Shown: one piece after another, positions 9,758 through 19,807 of the stretch | Numbering within the stretch: the first letter of the stretch is position 1 | How the letters are laid out: each line of letters begins with the position of its first letter | NCBI GenBank assembly: GCA_045617465.1 | Contig: JAZLIQ010000003.1 | Location: 180,291 to 244,290, forward strand | DNA: 64,000 nucleotides | Direction of reading: 5' to 3' | Source: Hennigella sp045617465 | Lineage (GTDB): Bacteria > Bacillota_I > Bacilli_A > Mycoplasmatales > Mycoplasmoidaceae | Notes under the pieces: model-generated | What the model was told of the DNA's origin: nothing | Database searches by the model: none | The model's input: the letters and a program-made list of their open reading frames with translations, nothing else | Position numbers and translations under genes: made by a program

Positions 9758-11079
9758 TGAAAACAATAGTTGCTTTAGCAACAGCACCACTTAATTGTGC
9801 TATTCACATAATTAGAGTTTCTGGTGATGATGCTTTCAAAATCATTAATAAAATATCATCAACTAAAATAACAAAAGTTGGTTTTTCTATTCAACACACA
9901 ACAATCTTAGATAAAAACAATCCGATTGATGATGTTTTAGTAATGAAATATGTTGCTCCTAAATCTTACACAGGCGAAAACATAGTAGAAATTAATTGCC
10001 ATGGTGGTTTATTCATTGCTAGTAAAATTATTGAATTATTAGTTAAAGCTGGAGCAACTTATGCTAAACGTGGTGAATTTACACAACGCGCTTTATTAAA
10101 TGGAAAAATAAATTTAATTAATGCATATGGTATTAACAATACCATTAATGCAACTAACTTAACATCATTAAAATTGGCTCAAAACTCAGTTAATAACAAA
10201 TTAACAAAAAAAATTCAAGGTTTTGTTGAACAATTATTTAAACTAATTGGCTCTATAGAAGTCAATATAGATTATCCAGAATATGATGGTGTAGATAATG
10301 TTACTAATAAAGTTTTAATTCAAAAACTAACTGCATTAAATAAACAATTGAAATCTTTGTATGAATATTCTCAATGTTCATATAAATTAACACAAGGTTT
10401 TAACATTGCGTTAATTGGTGAACCTAATGTTGGTAAATCTAGTTTATTAAATAAACTATTACATGAAAACAAAGCTATTGTGTCTAATATTCCTGGTACA
10501 ACACGAGATATTGTTGAGGGAAGAATTAACTATAAAGATTTAACATTTAATTTTGTTGATACAGCTGGAATCAGATCCAAAGCTAATGTAATTGAAGCTC
10601 TTGGAATAAAGAAAACATATCAAGAATTGAAAAAGGCTGATTTGATCTTACTAGTACTAGATGCATCAAGAAAAAATAGTAAAAATGAAGAAACTTTAAT
10701 CAAAAAGATTCAAAATAAAAATCACCTAGTGATTTTGAATAAATCCGATTTAAGTAGAAAAAACAAATCTTCTGGTTTCTTATTTAGTTGTAAAAAATCT
10801 AAAGTTAACTCATTGATGGATTTAATTGTTAAAACAGTTAACACTAAAGATCTATCTAAAACCGATATGGCTTACTTACAATCAGCAGATCAAATCGGTT
10901 CTTTAGCTAAAGCAATTAATGAAATAGGTCAAGTAATTGCTAAAGCTAAAAAGAAACAGCCAATTGATTTATTAGTTGAACATTTACATCAATGTTATGA
11001 TTCTCTAAATGAATTAATTGGTAATGGAGATCTAGATTTTCTAGACAAACTATTTGCTAACTTCTGTGTTGGAAAATAA
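9757..11079 (+). CDS. mnmE: tRNA modification GTPase MnmE
   Basis: 440 residues. The N-terminal formyl-THF-binding domain includes SYTGENIVEINCHGG and GEFTQRALLNGKINL. The G domain has G1 GEPNVGKSS (221-229), G3 DTAGI and G4 NKSD. The C-terminal FCVGK carries the Cys of the family's terminal motif. With MnmG it installs the 5-carboxymethylaminomethyl group on wobble uridines. The start shares one base with the holB stop, and a bidirectional terminator follows. It depends on folate, which fits the folate genes elsewhere in the window. Confidence 0.96.
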   Translation: MKTIVALATAPLNCAIHIIRVSGDDAFKIINKISSTKITKVGFSIQHTTILDKNNPIDDVLVMKYVAPKSYTGENIVEINCHGGLFIASKIIELLVKAGATYAKRGEFTQRALLNGKINLINAYGINNTINATNLTSLKLAQNSVNNKLTKKIQGFVEQLFKLIGSIEVNIDYPEYDGVDNVTNKVLIQKLTALNKQLKSLYEYSQCSYKLTQGFNIALIGEPNVGKSSLLNKLLHENKAIVSNIPGTTRDIVEGRINYKDLTFNFVDTAGIRSKANVIEALGIKKTYQELKKADLILLVLDASRKNSKNEETLIKKIQNKNHLVILNKSDLSRKNKSSGFLFSCKKSKVNSLMDLIVKTVNTKDLSKTDMAYLQSADQIGSLAKAINEIGQVIAKAKKKQPIDLLVEHLHQCYDSLNELIGNGDLDFLDKLFANFCVGK

Positions 11080-11102
11080 AAAGAGGTTTAACCTCTTTTT
11101 TA
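11078..11102. terminator. bidirectional terminator
   Basis: AAAAAGAGG-TTTAA-CCTCTTTTTT between the convergent mnmE and YtpR-like genes. It overlaps both stop codons. Confidence 0.85.
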
Positions 11103-11696
11103 TTTACAATTCGAATATACTTCTTTAAAGTGATCTCCGACTTTAAAAGAATCGTCTAGTTCAACAATTCCTTTTGATTCTTTGTTTATAGCTAATTCTC
11201 TATAGCTGCAAAGCATTCCTTCGGATTTGTTTCCTAGTAATTGACCAGCAATAATTTGCTTACCTGAAGGTAACATTGTACCATTTGTGGCAACAACAAC
11301 CTTTAAACCTTGTCTAGCATTTGGCGCTCCACATACAATATCAAGTTTCTTAGTAGCTATATCAACAACACATTTATGTAAATGAGTTCCTTTAATTTCT
11401 TCACATTTTTCAATTAATCCAACTTTAAAACCGTTATCAAAATATGGTGTTAAATCAATTCCTATCAGTGTTTTACAATAATTTAATAATTCATTGTTAG
11501 GAAATAACAAACCATCAACCAATAATTTGTTATCTATTTTTTTGCTTGCGTTTTTTATGTTTGCAAAAACTATTTTATTATCTACATAACCAATAGTAAT
11601 GTCGCCATTTGTTTTGATATCAGTAGCAGGTAAGGGTGATACATTAATAATTAATGTATCATTTAATGTTTTGTTTTGGTAAAATATGTTTAGCAT
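11100..11696 (-). CDS. YtpR-like tRNA-binding domain protein
   Basis: 198 residues. The second half (from about residue 90) is an OB-fold tRNA-binding domain like that of YtpR, CsaA, EMAP-II and the PheT N-terminus: GLIEKCEEIKGTHLHKCVVDIATKKLDIVCGAPNARQGLKVVVA, then LPSGKQIIAGQLLGNKSEGMLCSYRELAI. The first half matches the YtpR N-terminal extension. The protein lacks synthetase domains, so it is a stand-alone RNA-binding protein of unknown target. It is transcribed divergently from the DegV gene; the two starts are 23 bases apart. Confidence 0.85.
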   Translation of the reverse strand: MLNIFYQNKTLNDTLIINVSPLPATDIKTNGDITIGYVDNKIVFANIKNASKKIDNKLLVDGLLFPNNELLNYCKTLIGIDLTPYFDNGFKVGLIEKCEEIKGTHLHKCVVDIATKKLDIVCGAPNARQGLKVVVATNGTMLPSGKQIIAGQLLGNKSEGMLCSYRELAINKESKGIVELDDSFKVGDHFKEVYSNCK

Positions 11697-11719
11697 AATA
11701 AAAAAATTATAACTTAATT

Positions 11720-12589
11720 ATGATAGGCTTAAATAACAAAAAAATAGGTTTTATCGTTGACTCATCTTCAAACATAAAAGATGGACAATTTGAAGATGTT
11801 AGAGTTGTTCCACTAGGTGTAACAATTCAAAAAGGAACTGATATTAAATCGTACAAAGATGGAATAGACTTTAATGAAAATAACTTAAAGTTAGCTATTG
11901 AAGATAAAGATGTAATGATTAAAACGTCTCAAGCTTCTATGCCTGATATGTTTAAAATTGCTGAAGAAATGTCAGCACAATACGATGTTATCTTCGTCTT
12001 TCCAATTCATAAAAATTTATCTAGTAACATTAACTCATGAAATATGGTTAAATCAGATTGCCCCAAGCTTAATGTAGTCATGACTTGCGATATTACTTAT
12101 AGTTTTGCTTGAACAATTCAAGAAGTTAAAAACTTCTTACAAACAAATGAAGCGACAGAAGCAAATGTACAAAAGTTTATTAATGAACAAGTTCTACCTA
12201 ACCGTGTTGGTTTCTTAATGGTAGAGGATTTAGAACAACTTAAAAAAGGTGGGCGTGTTAGTGGAATAAAGGCTGCTATGGCTAAATTGTTCAAAATTAG
12301 TCCAATTATCTTGTTTGATCAAAATGGTTTAACAAATTTTGATAAAGCAAAAGAATACAATGATCTATTTGTTATCTTGGATAACTACATCAAAGAAAAA
12401 TATAGTGGTAAAACTATTGAAAAGACTATGTTGGTTGTACCTTATGCAGATGAAGAAACTAAGACAAAATACTTAAATGCTTATACACAACACTATGGGC
12501 AAATTCCCTATGATTTAGTCCAATTTCCTACAGTAGTTGTAAGTCATACTGGACTAAGATATGTAGCTATCTATGCAAAGTTGAAATAA
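11720..12589 (+). CDS. DegV-family fatty-acid-binding protein
   Basis: 289 residues with the DegV layout: GFIVDSSSNI near the N-terminus, VVPLGVTIQ, the KTSQASMPDMF segment, the FVFPIHKNLSS lipid-contact region, and EDLEQLKKGGRVSG in the C-terminal domain. DegV/FakB proteins bind fatty acids and present them to a FakA-type kinase; no kinase gene is in this window. TATAAC (11708-11713) lies exactly six bases before the ATG, so the transcript should be leaderless. Two TGA Trp codons are used. A terminator follows. It may link functionally with the lipid island at 33-40 kb. Confidence 0.88.
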
Positions 12590-12610
12590 TTACCCATGTG
12601 GTAATTTTTC
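12588..12610 (+). terminator. intrinsic terminator
   Basis: AATTACC-CATGT-GGTAATTTTT directly after the DegV stop. Confidence 0.7.
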
Positions 12611-12621
12611 TTTTAATAATA

Positions 12622-12658
12622 TATAATAGTTTTTATGTTTTCATAGAAAACATAAAAA
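12622..12658 (+). promoter_or_regulatory. promoter with palindrome at the transcription start
   Basis: TATAAT at 12622-12627 is followed by perfect 13-bp inverted arms (TTTTTATGTTTTC and GAAAACATAAAAA, 12630-12658, ATA centre). The palindrome covers the expected start of transcription and ends against the AAGGA ribosome-binding site of the lipoprotein gene, so it could be an operator or a hairpin masking that site. Confidence 0.5.
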
Positions 12659-12668
12659 AGGAACATTT

Positions 12669-13595
12669 ATGAAACTTAAAACTACTTTAATACCAGTAAG
12701 TTGTTTAGGGTTGTGTGGAAGTATTATTACTCCTCTAACCCTAACTTCTTGTGGTAATGGAAGTGCTATTGGCAGATCTTTTGATTTGGTTAAAAATTAT
12801 TATCCAACGATTGAAAGACACGAACATGCCGTTCTTCCGCTTCATGAAATTAATGAAGATTACGCAAAAACAATAGTGGAAAATCCTGAAGTTTTTGTGC
12901 AAGATTATTTATGAGGTAAATGCTGATCTGGTTTTGCATTTGAACAATTTTTGTTCTGACAAGAATTGATACCTGGGATTAGACCATTACCTTCAAGAAA
13001 CAAATATATTATTGGTTCACCTAAACTTATCTACACATCTGATATTGAAGTTATAAATAACTTATCTATCGTAGATAAAAAAGTTGTGTGAGACGATGTA
13101 GAGTGAAGTGTTCCTCTTTTATCTTTTACTATTAGTTTTGAATCAAAGATAAAAGATATAGTTTTTCAAGATTATTATTTTGAAGGTTTAACATATACTG
13201 GTACCATTAATGGTTTTGTTTCTGGAAAAGTTGAATTCTTAAATGTTCCATTTTATATCATTCCTAGAACTGTAACGAGTGAAGAAAGTGGTATTTCCTT
13301 AGAAGTTCTTTCTTTTGAGCCATTCTTTGAATGAATGGTTGGCACAGAGAGTGGAATTGAAGAAAAAGTTCAACCATGACAAATAATCACTTCTACATAT
13401 TCAAGCATAAGTGGACAAGTTTCTTATGATTTTGGTATTACACAAAGAATTGCAGATGATTGAAGACTAAATGTAACATCAAATCAAGATACTACACCAT
13501 GAAAATATGATATGTTAACGCTAGAAGAAACTATTGGTAGAGTATTTTCTACATCATACTATTTGGAACAAGTTCAATTGGATAGGAGAAGCTAA
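12669..13595 (+). CDS. lipoprotein of unknown function
   Basis: 308 residues, assembled across many TGA Trp codons. The signal peptide MKLKTTLIPV is followed by the lipobox LTSC (Cys 28). The mature part is rich in Trp, Phe and Tyr and in beta-type sequence, without a recognised domain. AAGGA precedes the ATG. A second lipoprotein gene starts one base after its stop, with AGGAGAAG inside the end of this gene, so the two form one transcript. A shared surface role is likely but unknown. Confidence 0.85.
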
Positions 13596-13596
13596 T

Positions 13597-14958
13597 ATGA
13601 AAAAAATAAAATTTTTGCTTTCTATCACTCCAATTGTAGCAGTTACAGGTATACCTGTAATCGCCACATCTTGTGGTGCTAACTATGTCGAACCAATTGA
13701 AATGGTTAATATGTTGGGCGATGAACCATACACTCCTTCTTTTCCAACACTAAGTCAAAAACTTCCTGAAGTGAAGGAATTATATTCATCTGATGCTTCA
13801 AAATATTACATTGAGGAAATGTCTCAAAATCCAGAACACTTCAAAGAAGACATGTTATATTTCTCATCTATACATGTTCAAAACTGCTTTGCAAGTGCTT
13901 TAAACTATGATGGATCGTCTAAATTAATACTTTCTGCTGCAGAAGTGGGTGTTAGCAAGCCAACATTTGGCAAAACCAAAGTTTGAGAACGTGGTTTTGA
14001 AGATAAAGAAGTTGATACCATTTCTTTTAAGAAAAAGATTCACCTAACTTATACTAGTGAAAAAGGCGCTGCTAGCCCTATTACGAGAGACTTTGATTGT
14101 GAAATATCATATTCAAATGTTATTTTAAGTGCATATGAACACTTTAAAAATGAAAAATTTGATGGAGAAGCTTCAGGATGAGCTATTGGTATATTAGATG
14201 AAACAGTTGGCACCGAGGCCTTCTGAACTCACAAATATAATATTAATCCTTGATCTATTTCATATTCTTGTGTAGATCAACAAACTAAACGTATTCCTGG
14301 TCAAGAAGGAACACCTGATGTTGAAATTCACAATTCTGAATATTATAGTGGCTATATCGATAATGGTGCTTCATTATACGACTTATGAACTTATAGAAAT
14401 AGAAGTTTTGAATCAGAAGAGGAGGAAAACAAGGCAAAATTGGAATGTTATTTTATAGATTCGGTTTTGATGCTAAGAAATAGATCTTATTTCTTATCCG
14501 ATGTAAGCAACATTCCTGATGTTTGTTTGACTGAGCCTCTTTATGTTGCGTTAAATGGCGAGACGGCTGGTCCTGTTGATGTTGAAATTAAAGGAATAAA
14601 CTTTATATCTTCATTTGGCACAATCTCAGATGTGTCAATACAACTAGATCCAGAAAAAATAGCTGATGATGTTGTGGCAACAGCCACTGATGACGATAAA
14701 ACAATTACCATCAAAAAAGATGCTTCTCTTAAAAAAGCTGATATAGGTTATTATATCGAAGGTACAATAAGTGATGGTCTTTACCCAAGAATGGGTGCTG
14801 AAGAAATTCATCCATTCGCACTAAATATTGAATCTTTACCAATTAAAATTTCATATACTGGATCTGATCTGAAACCAAAGGTACAAAAAACAACATTGAA
14901 TCTTCACTATAACAGTATTACTGTTCATGTCACACATTTACAAAAAAACACACTTTAG
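13597..14958 (+). CDS. lipoprotein of unknown function
   Basis: 453 residues. The signal peptide MKKIKFLLSITPIVAVTGIP is followed by the lipobox ATSC (Cys 26). The mature domain is acidic with beta-rich segments; the C-terminal 150 residues (around PVDVEIKGINFISSFGTIS) look like one or two immunoglobulin-like beta sandwiches, but this is only an impression. It is translationally linked to the lipoprotein gene immediately upstream. The TAG stop lies inside the terminator stem. Confidence 0.85.
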
Positions 14959-14984
14959 ATCCCAACAATCTAAGTGTGTTTTTT
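14942..14984 (+). terminator. intrinsic terminator
   Basis: AACACACTTTAGAT and ATCTAAGTGTGTT pair (one bulge) across CCCAACA, followed by a T run. It contains the lipoprotein stop codon. Confidence 0.85.
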
Positions 14985-15002
14985 GTTAATAATAGTTAAC
15001 TA

Positions 15003-15326
15003 TTATTTCTTAGCAGCTTTCTTTTCAAGAATCTTAGCTTTACGAATTTCTACTTTTTCTAGGAATTCAATGTATTCTTTTTTGCTTGGCATAAATCATT
15101 CAGCTGGTGTAGTTGATTGTGCGTAAGCATTACATTTCTTAGCTCAAGCTTTTCTTCTAATTTCGTTATCTTTTTCTTTTTGAGCTGGTCAAAATCAATC
15201 AGGAATATTATCCTTGTCGTTGTAGGTTTCTTGTTTTTGACCTCAACGCATTTTTCTGAATTCTTGTCATTCAGAATCATTGAATTTCTTGATTTGATCT
15301 AAAGAGTATGTTAAGTTGTTTTTCAT
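15003..15326 (-). CDS. small charged Trp-rich protein
   Basis: 107 residues; all six Trp are coded by TGA, so it is invisible with the standard code. It is strongly charged (Lys/Glu), has no signal or membrane segment, and ends in a long basic helix (EKVEIRKAKILEKKAAKK). Repeating Trp-containing units such as DSEWQEFRKMRW and IPDWFWPAQKEKDNEIRRKAW suggest two or three imperfect helical repeats. I do not recognise a family. AAGGGG lies about 13 bases before the ATG. It is divergent from the PQ-loop gene and converges on the lipoprotein terminator. Confidence 0.65.
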
Positions 15327-15394
15327 ATTTCGTTGCCCCTTTTTATTTTTTTATATATATTATTATATTATTAGATCAGCAGGAGAAAGTAAAT

Positions 15395-16012
15395 ATGACC
15401 GAAAATTTTTCTTTACTTACTATAGTAAGTAATAATATAGGGCAAAATGTGCCAGATTGAGCCAAAATCGCCATTCAGGTATCAATGTGAGTGGCTGTGG
15501 CCGCACAATTTTTCTTACTTGTTCCAGACATGATTCATGTCCTAAAAACGAAAGATACAAGAGAAAATAAATGATACAAATGAATTGTTTGATTTATTTG
15601 TTCGTCTGCTTGAATATGTTATTCAATCTTCTTGTTATGAGAAAACATTCCTTTGCAAGAAGTAATAGGGTTGGCTGTAGCCGAAGCAATTAATTTGATT
15701 TGCTTATTTGTTATTTATGGAATCAAGATCATTAACATAGTTAGAGCAAAGAAATTTGGCCTAACTGAAAAACAATGATGCTGGTTAATGAATGCATTCT
15801 ATGTTGCTAAGAAAAGTTTATCTAAACCAATTCTACACAAGCTTAAAGATCTTTGCAAAGACATGACTGTCAAGGAAAGAGCAGAACTTTATATTGATGC
15901 TTTAAAGATTCATAAGTTTGGTAGGAAAGTTAAAAAGTCAATTAAGAAAACTGCTAAGCACATTGCTAAAGACATAATCAAAATAATTGAAGAGGAAAAA
16001 GAAGAGGACTAG
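15395..16012 (+). CDS. PQ-loop (SemiSWEET-like) membrane protein with basic C-terminal tail
   Basis: 205 residues. Residues ~28-105 form one three-helix PQ-loop unit: WVAVAAQFFLLVPDMIHVLKTKD (the VPD in place of PQ), then KWIVWFICSSAWICYSIFLL, then AVAEAINLICLFVIYGIKI. Such units dimerise to move sugars or other small solutes. The remaining ~90 residues are a lysine-rich helical tail (VKKSIKKTAKHIAKDIIK) that most SemiSWEETs lack. AGGAG lies nine bases before the ATG. Many Trp are TGA-coded. The substrate cannot be inferred. Confidence 0.75.
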
Positions 16013-16026
16013 CCTCTTCTTTTTTA
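15997..16026. terminator. bidirectional terminator
   Basis: AAAGAAGAGG and CCTCTTCTTTT pair across ACTAG between the convergent PQ-loop gene and scpB. Confidence 0.85.
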
Positions 16027-16581
16027 TCTTGAACTATCAAAGAAGTTCAAATCATCATCTGTAACATTAAAGTCCACATCTTCTATAGGTGGTAATTCTT
16101 TTAATGATTTAATTCCAAATAATTCAAAGAACTTTTGTGTTACTTCGTAAAGGAATGGGTTTCCTGGAGTATCTGCTCTTCCTGTATTAACAATCAATCC
16201 TAATTCTATTAGTCTATCAACAGCAAAGGTTGGATCAATATTTCTAATTTCTTCAATCTTTGCTCTTGTACATGGTTGATTGTAAGCTATGATAGCTAAT
16301 GTTTCTAGTAAAGCTGGAGTTAATGGATTTCTTGTTTTAATATCAACAAGTTTAGCAAGGAATTCATGGTTCTTTTCTTTAGTTAATAAATAATATTTAT
16401 CACCAAAGACTTTGATACATAAACCGCAGTTGCTATTTTCGGTGTATGCTTTTGCCATTTCTTTAAGGTGGTTCTTAATTTCATTTGTAGGAATGTTAAG
16501 AACTTTCTTCAAAGCAGAAAGTTCTACACCTTCTGATCCTACTGTATATAGAATTGATTCAATTATTGATTTGTAATCCAT
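16024..16581 (-). CDS. scpB: segregation and condensation protein B
   Basis: 185 residues, with two winged-helix domains characteristic of ScpB: IIESILYTVGSEGVELSALKKVL at the N-terminus and LTPALLETLAIIAYNQPCTRAKIEEIR in the second domain, followed by the GRADTPGNPFLYEVTQKFFELFGI segment. It forms the SMC-ScpAB complex with ScpA for chromosome compaction. The start follows the scpA stop by three bases, with the ribosome-binding site AAGGAGAT overlapping that stop. Confidence 0.95.
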   Translation of the reverse strand: MDYKSIIESILYTVGSEGVELSALKKVLNIPTNEIKNHLKEMAKAYTENSNCGLCIKVFGDKYYLLTKEKNHEFLAKLVDIKTRNPLTPALLETLAIIAYNQPCTRAKIEEIRNIDPTFAVDRLIELGLIVNTGRADTPGNPFLYEVTQKFFELFGIKSLKELPPIEDVDFNVTDDDLNFFDSSR

Positions 16582-16584
16582 AGC

Positions 16585-17355
16585 TTATCTCCTTATTACA
16601 TCAAAATATATTTCATCATCAAATTCTTTTTGACTTAAAACAATTTGTCCGTTCTTTGCTAAGTCTAGCAAACAAACAAAGCATGTTACCAAATATTGGT
16701 CTGAAAAATATTTTTCATCTATTAGTTTAAAGAAATCAGACAAAGAATATTTTGTAACATCTGGATATTTTTCAAATATATCTTGAATTTCCTTTTCAAC
16801 CTGTTCAGCAGAAACTTCTTGAACAATAATCTTTTTATTATTGAAAATGTTTAATCTTCATTTATCATAAGCAGCTTGCATTGCTTTTTGTAATGAAGCA
16901 AAGCTTATCTTATTCGGAATAACAAAAATTTCTTTATTGATTTTTGTGTTTAATACTTTTTCAACGTCATCTTGTTGTTTTGAAAACATCTTACCACGTT
17001 GATCATAGTAACTGTTTAACTTAGGAACTAAGTCACGATATTTCTTGTAAAGAACAATTTGATTTATCAATTTTTGTCTTTCAGCATCAATTTGACTTTG
17101 TTCTTCTTCAGATAGTTTAACTGTAAAACTTAAAATAGTTTTTGATTTTATTCAAACTAGTGTACTAGCAATTAAAAGATATTCACTAGCTTCATTAATT
17201 TCTAAATCTTTATGACTATAAACAAATTTTAAATATTGGTCAGCAATAGTCAAAATATTAATATGCTCTATATCCATCTTGTTTTCTCTAACTAAAGTTA
17301 GAAGTAAATCAAGAGGGCCATCAAAATCAGATAATTTTAAGTTTAATTCGTCCAT
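16585..17355 (-). CDS. scpA: segregation and condensation protein A
   Basis: 256 residues after reading TGA as Trp. The N-terminal FDGPLDLLLTLVRENKMDIEHINILTIADQYL is the family signature that binds the SMC head; the C-terminal winged helix ends with VTCFVCLLDLAKNGQIVLSQKEFDDE. It is the kleisin of the condensin complex. The start is one base from the end of the DHFR-like gene, and scpB follows. Confidence 0.93.
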
Positions 17356-17356
17356 G

Positions 17357-17857
17357 CTAGTTTCCTATGAAGTTCGTTTTTTCTCTTACAAAGTAACGAA
17401 TATCAAAATCTGCATATTCTTTTTTCTTTAACAATGTATAGTCAGCAAAGTTAATAGAATCAAAGATACTTTGTAAAGTATGGCCTATCTCATCAGTTGA
17501 ATAGTCAATGATGTAATCAGCATCTTTAGAGAAACGTTCAATGATGTCTTGTGTAGATCCAATGATATAAATATCTTCATTGCTATTTCCAAAAGTTTCT
17601 ACAATATCTTTGAAATTATTGTTTATTAAAACGTTTGGTAAATGACGAGTTTGTCTATTGCTCTTAGCATAAACAATGTTAACTCTGTTGGGTAATGCTT
17701 TTTTGTCAAAAGCATCAAATGTTTCAATTGAATAAAGCACAGTTTTGTGGGCTGTTAGTTCTAGTACTGATGACCAAAACTTTGTTTTTAATTGTTTAGG
17801 ATCATCAATACGAGCTATTCTTTTTTGGCGATCATGAGCAGTAATTAAATAAATCAT
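17357..17857 (-). CDS. dihydrofolate reductase-like protein, divergent
   Basis: 166 residues, the DHFR size. The pattern fits the DHFR fold in order: MIYLITAHDRQKRIAR (usual IAAxdxxxxIG), HKTVLYSIETFDAF (usual viMGRxTf), LPNRVNIVYAKSN (usual LPxRxNiVls), and EDIYIIGSTQDIIERFSKDADYII (usual IxIIGGxxiy). The second Gly of the GG pair is replaced by Ser and the usual substrate-binding Asp/Glu near residue 27 is not evident, so NADPH-dependent reduction of dihydrofolate is uncertain. It shares one base with the upstream plsC stop. Alternative: a DHFR-fold protein with another role. Confidence 0.6.
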   Translation of the reverse strand: MIYLITAHDRQKRIARIDDPKQLKTKFWSSVLELTAHKTVLYSIETFDAFDKKALPNRVNIVYAKSNRQTRHLPNVLINNNFKDIVETFGNSNEDIYIIGSTQDIIERFSKDADYIIDYSTDEIGHTLQSIFDSINFADYTLLKKKEYADFDIRYFVREKTNFIGN

Positions 17858-18624
17858 TATTTACTCTTTTCTTGTGCTTGCAATTTAAGATGGTTGTATG
17901 CACTAAAGATGTCAGCTTGTAGCGAAACCATTAATTGTTCTTGTTTTATATTTATAAAGTTGTTTGGTTGAGTTGCTTTAAGCGCTTTAACATAAACAAC
18001 TTTATCTTCACCAAGTTTGCGTTTAATATCAGAGCCATAAATTGCCATTGGTGCAATAGCAATATAGTTTTGGAAAGCAACTTTTAAAGTTGTTGCATTA
18101 AATTCTTTAAAAGCATCACCAGGTACTCTAGTACCTTCAGGGAATACAACAATTGAATATCCTTTTTTGATATTCTCTGTTTCTTTTAAATAACATTCAT
18201 ACACACTTCTTCCATCGTCTCTTTGAATAAAGATACCATCCATTAATTCAATAGTAGAACGTGTGTGTCACTTTTTGCTTAATTCGTTCTTAGCAATAAA
18301 TGATACTGCACCAAGTTTTCCATTTTCATATAAAACTTTAAAGATAACCATAGGGTCTAATATACTCTTATGGTTAGCAATGTATAACATTTGCTTTGTT
18401 GGTAAGCTTTCTATATCGATGGCTTCAACTTTTACTCTTTTTATGTATAAGAATTTATTGAAGACTTTGTAAACAGCTTTTAATCTATCTTGTAAGAAAA
18501 TACTATTAGGATCTTTTTTGTATTTTCTGGCTTTTCTTTTAATAAATAAAAGACTAACCATAGCTGCTAGAAAGACAAACGGAACTGATAAGCCATATCC
18601 AATTGATTTGAATATCTTTTTCAT
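17857..18624 (-). CDS. plsC: 1-acyl-sn-glycerol-3-phosphate acyltransferase
   Basis: 255 residues. An N-terminal hydrophobic helix (residues 8-28) is followed by the acyltransferase motifs: I NHKSILD (the HX4D catalytic pair), II GIFIQRDD, III FPEGTR, and IV IAPMAIYG. It adds the second acyl chain to lysophosphatidate. It lies between rpsU and the DHFR-like gene in one minus-strand run and is distinct from the two acyltransferases of the lipid island at 35-36 kb. Confidence 0.9.
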
Positions 18625-18642
18625 ATGTCCTCTTTCTACAGA

Positions 18643-18810
18643 CTACTTAAATTTTCTTCTTTGAGCTTGTTTTGATTTTTCAGCTTTTTTAAGACCTGGT
18701 CTTAAATAATAGGTGTGAGCTTGTGCAGCTCTACGAGTTTCAGCAGCAATTCTGCTGAATTTCTTCATAGCGTCGTTTAGATCGCCGTCTTTAACGATTA
18801 CTTTTTGCAT
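18643..18810 (-). CDS. rpsU: 30S ribosomal protein S21 (bS21)
   Basis: 55 residues with the bS21 pattern: MQKVIVKDGDLNDAMKKFSR at the N-terminus, then a basic tail ending QAQRRKFK. A strong ribosome-binding site (AAGGTGG) lies seven bases before the ATG and TATAAT about 35 bases further upstream. It heads the rpsU-plsC-DHFR-scpA-scpB run. It is too short and basic for most gene finders but clear by pattern. Confidence 0.88.
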   Translation of the reverse strand: MQKVIVKDGDLNDAMKKFSRIAAETRRAAQAHTYYLRPGLKKAEKSKQAQRRKFK

Positions 18811-18888
18811 AAATTCACCACCTTTCGTGTTTTTTGATTGACTTATTATATATTATTAGTAAATTTAAATATTAAAAAATTAGACAGC

Positions 18889-19803
18889 TTACCAGCTATT
18901 GTTAATTTTATTAACAATGTTTATTACTTTTGTGTCAAATAAGCAAACGATGCCAAATAACGCTGATGCTTCAACTGGTACTTTGATTGCCTCAACAGCA
19001 ACTCTTGGTACTAGGTAAAATATAGAACCATACTTTAAGAATGGTTCTGGTGTTATACCACCATTAATAAATTTCATATATTCTACAGCTGTTATAGGTC
19101 CAAGAATAATAGAAAAGATAAACATTGTTAATACAACAAGACAGCTAGTGTAAATCCAATTAATCATGACTGGATGGTTATCTTTTCCTATCTTTTTGGT
19201 CATTGTTAATATCATTAAAACTTCGTAAATTATTACCAGCAAAGCGATGCAAGCTATCACAACTCATTTGTAAATGTTGTAGAATTGTTCATATTCTTCA
19301 TCATGACCTTGCCAGTGCATAGATGGATTTAGTCATACTAAAAGTGTGACTCAACTGATAACAGCAAAGCCGATAATCATTATTTGATTGATGATGATAT
19401 CTATTGATATGTGAATATGTTCTTTCTCTTTACGGTATCTACATCAACCTGCTATTAATCCAGAGATTAAACCAACAAATGGTTCTTGTAGTGCATACAT
19501 TCAGAATCAGACACCTCCACCAGCCATTAGGAAACTAATGGTATCCGTAATGAAACCAAAAGCTAATCCTACCACTGGTCCAAAATATCATCCTATTACC
19601 ATCAATGGTACTCAAGCAATTGATATAGATAAAGCAAATGGTGCGATCCTGATAGTTAATAGTCCAAAGACTATTCTTAACGCTAATAAAATAGCTAATA
19701 AGAATAATAGTCTTACTGACCTAAAAGATTTGATTGGTGAAAAAGGAAAGAAAAACTTCTTTACACTAAACCTTAAGTTTTTCGTTTCCTTTTGATCAAT
19801 CAT
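18889..19803 (-). CDS. ECF transporter S component, folate (FolT)-type
   Basis: 304 residues, read through several TGA Trp. The core FRSVRLLFLLAILLALRIVFGL and TIRIAPFALSISIAWVPLMVIGWYFGPVVGLAFGFITD follow the FolT S-component pattern of energy-coupling factor transporters, which captures folate and docks on a shared EcfT/EcfA module (not in this window). Six to eight membrane helices. The long insert between the middle helices and the tail are not typical. The DHFR-like gene at 17.4 kb and fhs at 40 kb support a folate substrate, which remains inference. Confidence 0.75.
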
Positions 19804-19807
19804 TTAT

